In this document: positions 6,208-7,091 of the stretch, one piece after another
Layout: the number at the start of each line of letters is the position of its first letter
Position numbering within the stretch: the stretch's first letter is position 1
Source: Paracoccaceae bacterium
GTDB taxonomy: Bacteria > Pseudomonadota > Alphaproteobacteria > Rhodobacterales > Rhodobacteraceae
Assembly: GCA_020832725.1 (NCBI GenBank)
Contig: JAFIEC010000368.1
Span: 1 to 7,091, forward strand
Direction of reading: 5' to 3'
DNA: 7,091 nucleotides
Made by a program: the position numbers and the translations under genes
The notes under the pieces: generated by a model
The model's input: the letters and a program-made list of their open reading frames with translations, nothing else
Databases searched by the model: none
Told to the model about the DNA's origin: nothing

Positions 6208-6615
6208 ATGGCCCAGCCCATTCGGATATTGCTTGCCAAGGTCGGTCTCGATGGCCACGACCGTGGCGTGAAGGTCGTTGCGCGCACCTTGCGCGACGCC
6301 GGTATGGATGTCGTCTACACGGGCCTGCACCGCACGCCCGAGGAGGTGGTTCGCGCCGCCGTCCAGGAAGACGTGGACATCCTCGGTGTCAGCCTGTTGT
6401 CGGGCGTGCAGATGACCGTCTTTCCCAAGATCTTCCGCCTCCTCAGGGAGGCACAGGCCGACGACATGATCGTGGTCGCGGGCGGCGTGATGCCCGACGA
6501 GGATGTGGAAGAGCTGCGCAAGATGGGCGTGGCCGAGGTGTTGCTGCAGGACACGCCCCCCGCCCAGATCGTGGCGCGGCTGACGGAGCTGGTCGAGGCA
6601 CGGGGGCCGCGCTGA
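6208..6615 (+). CDS. Cobalamin B12-binding small subunit of an acyl-CoA mutase (HcmB/McmB-like)
   Basis: A 135-residue stand-alone B12-binding domain, the length usual for small subunits of two-component acyl-CoA mutases. The base-off/His-on motif D-x-H-x-x-G is complete at Asp15-Gly-His17-Asp-Arg-Gly20 (His17 is the lower axial cobalt ligand), with the companion SLL (62-64) and GGVMP (92-96) motifs. The segments TGLHRTPEEVV, SLLSGVQMTVFPKIF and EVLLQDTPP are, from memory, closer to HcmB of 2-hydroxyisobutyryl-CoA mutase than to the fused C-terminal domain of methylmalonyl-CoA mutase; this is recall, not alignment. It needs a large catalytic subunit, not present here and expected downstream. 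It starts at 6208 behind a strong ribosome-binding site and overlaps the next gene's ATG by one base (TGATG), indicating translational coupling to the CoA ligase. Isobutyryl-, ethylmalonyl- or methylmalonyl-type substrates remain possible. Confidence 0.9.
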   Translation: MAQPIRILLAKVGLDGHDRGVKVVARTLRDAGMDVVYTGLHRTPEEVVRAAVQEDVDILGVSLLSGVQMTVFPKIFRLLREAQADDMIVVAGGVMPDEDVEELRKMGVAEVLLQDTPPAQIVARLTELVEARGPR

Positions 6616-7091
6616 TGGAAAGCTGGTCCTGGCCCCCCCGCTACGACGAAAGCTACCTCCCCGACCCGTCCAGCCGCTACTGGTTCCCGACCCGGGAGAC
6701 GATGGACCCCGCCGCGCGCGACGCGGCGATCCTGCAGCGGCTGCGCGAGGTCTGCGACTACGCCTATACCCATGCGCCCTTCTACCGGCGCAAGTGGGAC
6801 GAGGCGGGCTTTCACCCCTCGCAACTCAAGAGCCTCGAGGATTTCGAGACCCGCGTGCCCGTGGTCACCAAGGCCGAACTGCGCGCCTCGCAATCCGGAC
6901 ATCCGCCCTTTGGCGATTACCTCTGCATCCCCGAGGACGAGGTGTTCCACATCCACGGCACGTCGGGCACCACCGGGGGGCCCCCCCCCCTTTGCGGGGG
7001 GCGCGCCCCCAGGGGGCGGGGGGGCCAATCCCCGTCCCGCCACATGGGGGGGCTGGGGCGGCGGCCCGGGCGGGGGGGGTGGGGGGGGGGG
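6615..7091 (+). CDS. Phenylacetate-CoA ligase-like (PaaK family) acyl-CoA synthetase, 3' truncated
   Basis: The N-terminal part of an AMP-forming acid-CoA ligase that would activate a carboxylic acid with ATP and CoA. About 121 reliable residues are visible: the family opening WFPTRETMDP, then RLREVCDYAYTHAPFYRRKW (44-61) and F-x-T-R-V-P-V-V-T-K (77-86), ending with the ATP-binding loop HGTSGTTG (114-121). These order and match the start of PaaK-family ligases, normally about 430 residues, so roughly three quarters is missing. From about base 6975 the frame stays open but encodes only Gly/Pro/Arg-rich residues unlike the family, which I attribute to poor sequence. Its ATG shares a base with the stop of the B12-binding gene, so ligase and mutase subunit probably act in one pathway, as CoA ligases do beside 2-hydroxyisobutyryl-CoA mutase genes. 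The substrate is not deducible; phenylacetate itself seems unlikely with no other paa genes in view. Confidence 0.85.
   Translation, partial: MESWSWPPRYDESYLPDPSSRYWFPTRETMDPAARDAAILQRLREVCDYAYTHAPFYRRKWDEAGFHPSQLKSLEDFETRVPVVTKAELRASQSGHPPFGDYLCIPEDEVFHIHGTSGTTGGPPPLCGGRAPRGRGGQSPSRHMGGLGRRPGRGGWGGG
6975..7091. other. Degraded, homopolymer-rich contig end (probable sequencing/assembly artefact)
   Basis: Of these 117 bases only 13 are A or T. The stretch begins with six G then ten C, contains repeated G runs and ends with eight G, one T and eleven G. The switch is abrupt, right after the clean ATP-loop codons of the ligase gene. Scattered anchors (TTTGC, CCAAT, CATG, CGGCCCGG) fall at roughly the spacing expected for the continuing ligase gene, suggesting real template read with A/T calls lost to G/C. 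The hairpin-capable CCCCCC/GGGGGG pair (within 6981-7001) could have contributed. Translation and any feature here should be ignored. Confidence 0.8.

Noticed and set aside
4217..6271. A 684-codon open frame on the plus strand
   Set aside because: It runs antisense through the FrhB-family gene, the GntR gene and the divergent promoter, and shows no domain. It is a GC-driven shadow frame.
6975..7091. The G/C-rich end as a novel repeat, G-quadruplex region or mobile-element junction
   Set aside because: There is no repeat unit, no terminal inverted repeat and no target duplication. The poly-G end and the surviving ligase-like anchors favour a base-calling or assembly artefact.
1..7091. tRNA/rRNA genes, CRISPR arrays, insertion sequences, toxin-antitoxin or phage-defence genes
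   Set aside because: I looked on both strands and found no cloverleaf, direct-repeat array, transposase motif or small paired ORFs with such signatures. The window is ordinary metabolic and hypothetical coding DNA.

Overview
The window is GC-rich DNA (many G/C third codon positions, long antisense shadow ORFs) that reads as a chromosomal contig end from an alphaproteobacterium, most likely Rhodobacterales (Rhodobacter/Paracoccus/Roseobacter group). The assignment rests mainly on two family-restricted hypothetical proteins near the left end (1-753 and 814-1587), which I recognise as types typical of that order. I see no RNA gene, CRISPR array, insertion sequence or integrase. Coding density is very high, with no gene-free stretch over 300 bases.

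Left part (1-1974, + strand): the 3' part of a conserved hypothetical gene, then a DUF6478-type protein, then a small conserved hypothetical protein with a C-terminal coiled-coil-like helix. The last two are 9 bases apart and look co-transcribed. Their function is unknown. Next comes a 92-base gap with two small hairpins, a TGACGTCA palindrome and a purine-rich ribosome-binding site.

Middle (2067-5386): a full-length 2,4-dienoyl-CoA reductase (fadH, + strand) with all expected FMN, 4Fe-4S, FAD and NADPH elements. It converges, across an 11-base gap containing a GC hairpin, on a minus-strand iron-sulfur protein of the FrhB family. That protein's Cys pattern and C-terminal domain resemble BciB-type 8-vinyl reductases.

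Right part (5420-7091): a GntR/FCD regulator lies 33 bases upstream of the FrhB-family gene on the minus strand. It is divergent from a + strand pair: a stand-alone B12-binding small subunit of an acyl-CoA mutase (close to HcmB of 2-hydroxyisobutyryl-CoA mutase in motif pattern) and, overlapping its stop codon by one base, a phenylacetate-CoA-ligase-like acyl-CoA synthetase that runs off the contig. A perfect 16-bp palindrome, ATTTCGTATACGAAAT, sits in the divergent promoter region and fits a GntR/FCD operator.

The best working model is a GntR-controlled catabolic locus. An acid would be activated to its CoA ester, rearranged by a two-component B12 mutase (large subunit expected beyond the window), and unsaturated intermediates would be reduced by FadH and perhaps by the FrhB-family protein. 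The substrate cannot be read from the sequence. The last ~117 bases (from about 6975) are 89% G+C, full of G and C homopolymers and end in poly-G. They look like a degraded assembly end and should not be trusted as coding sequence.
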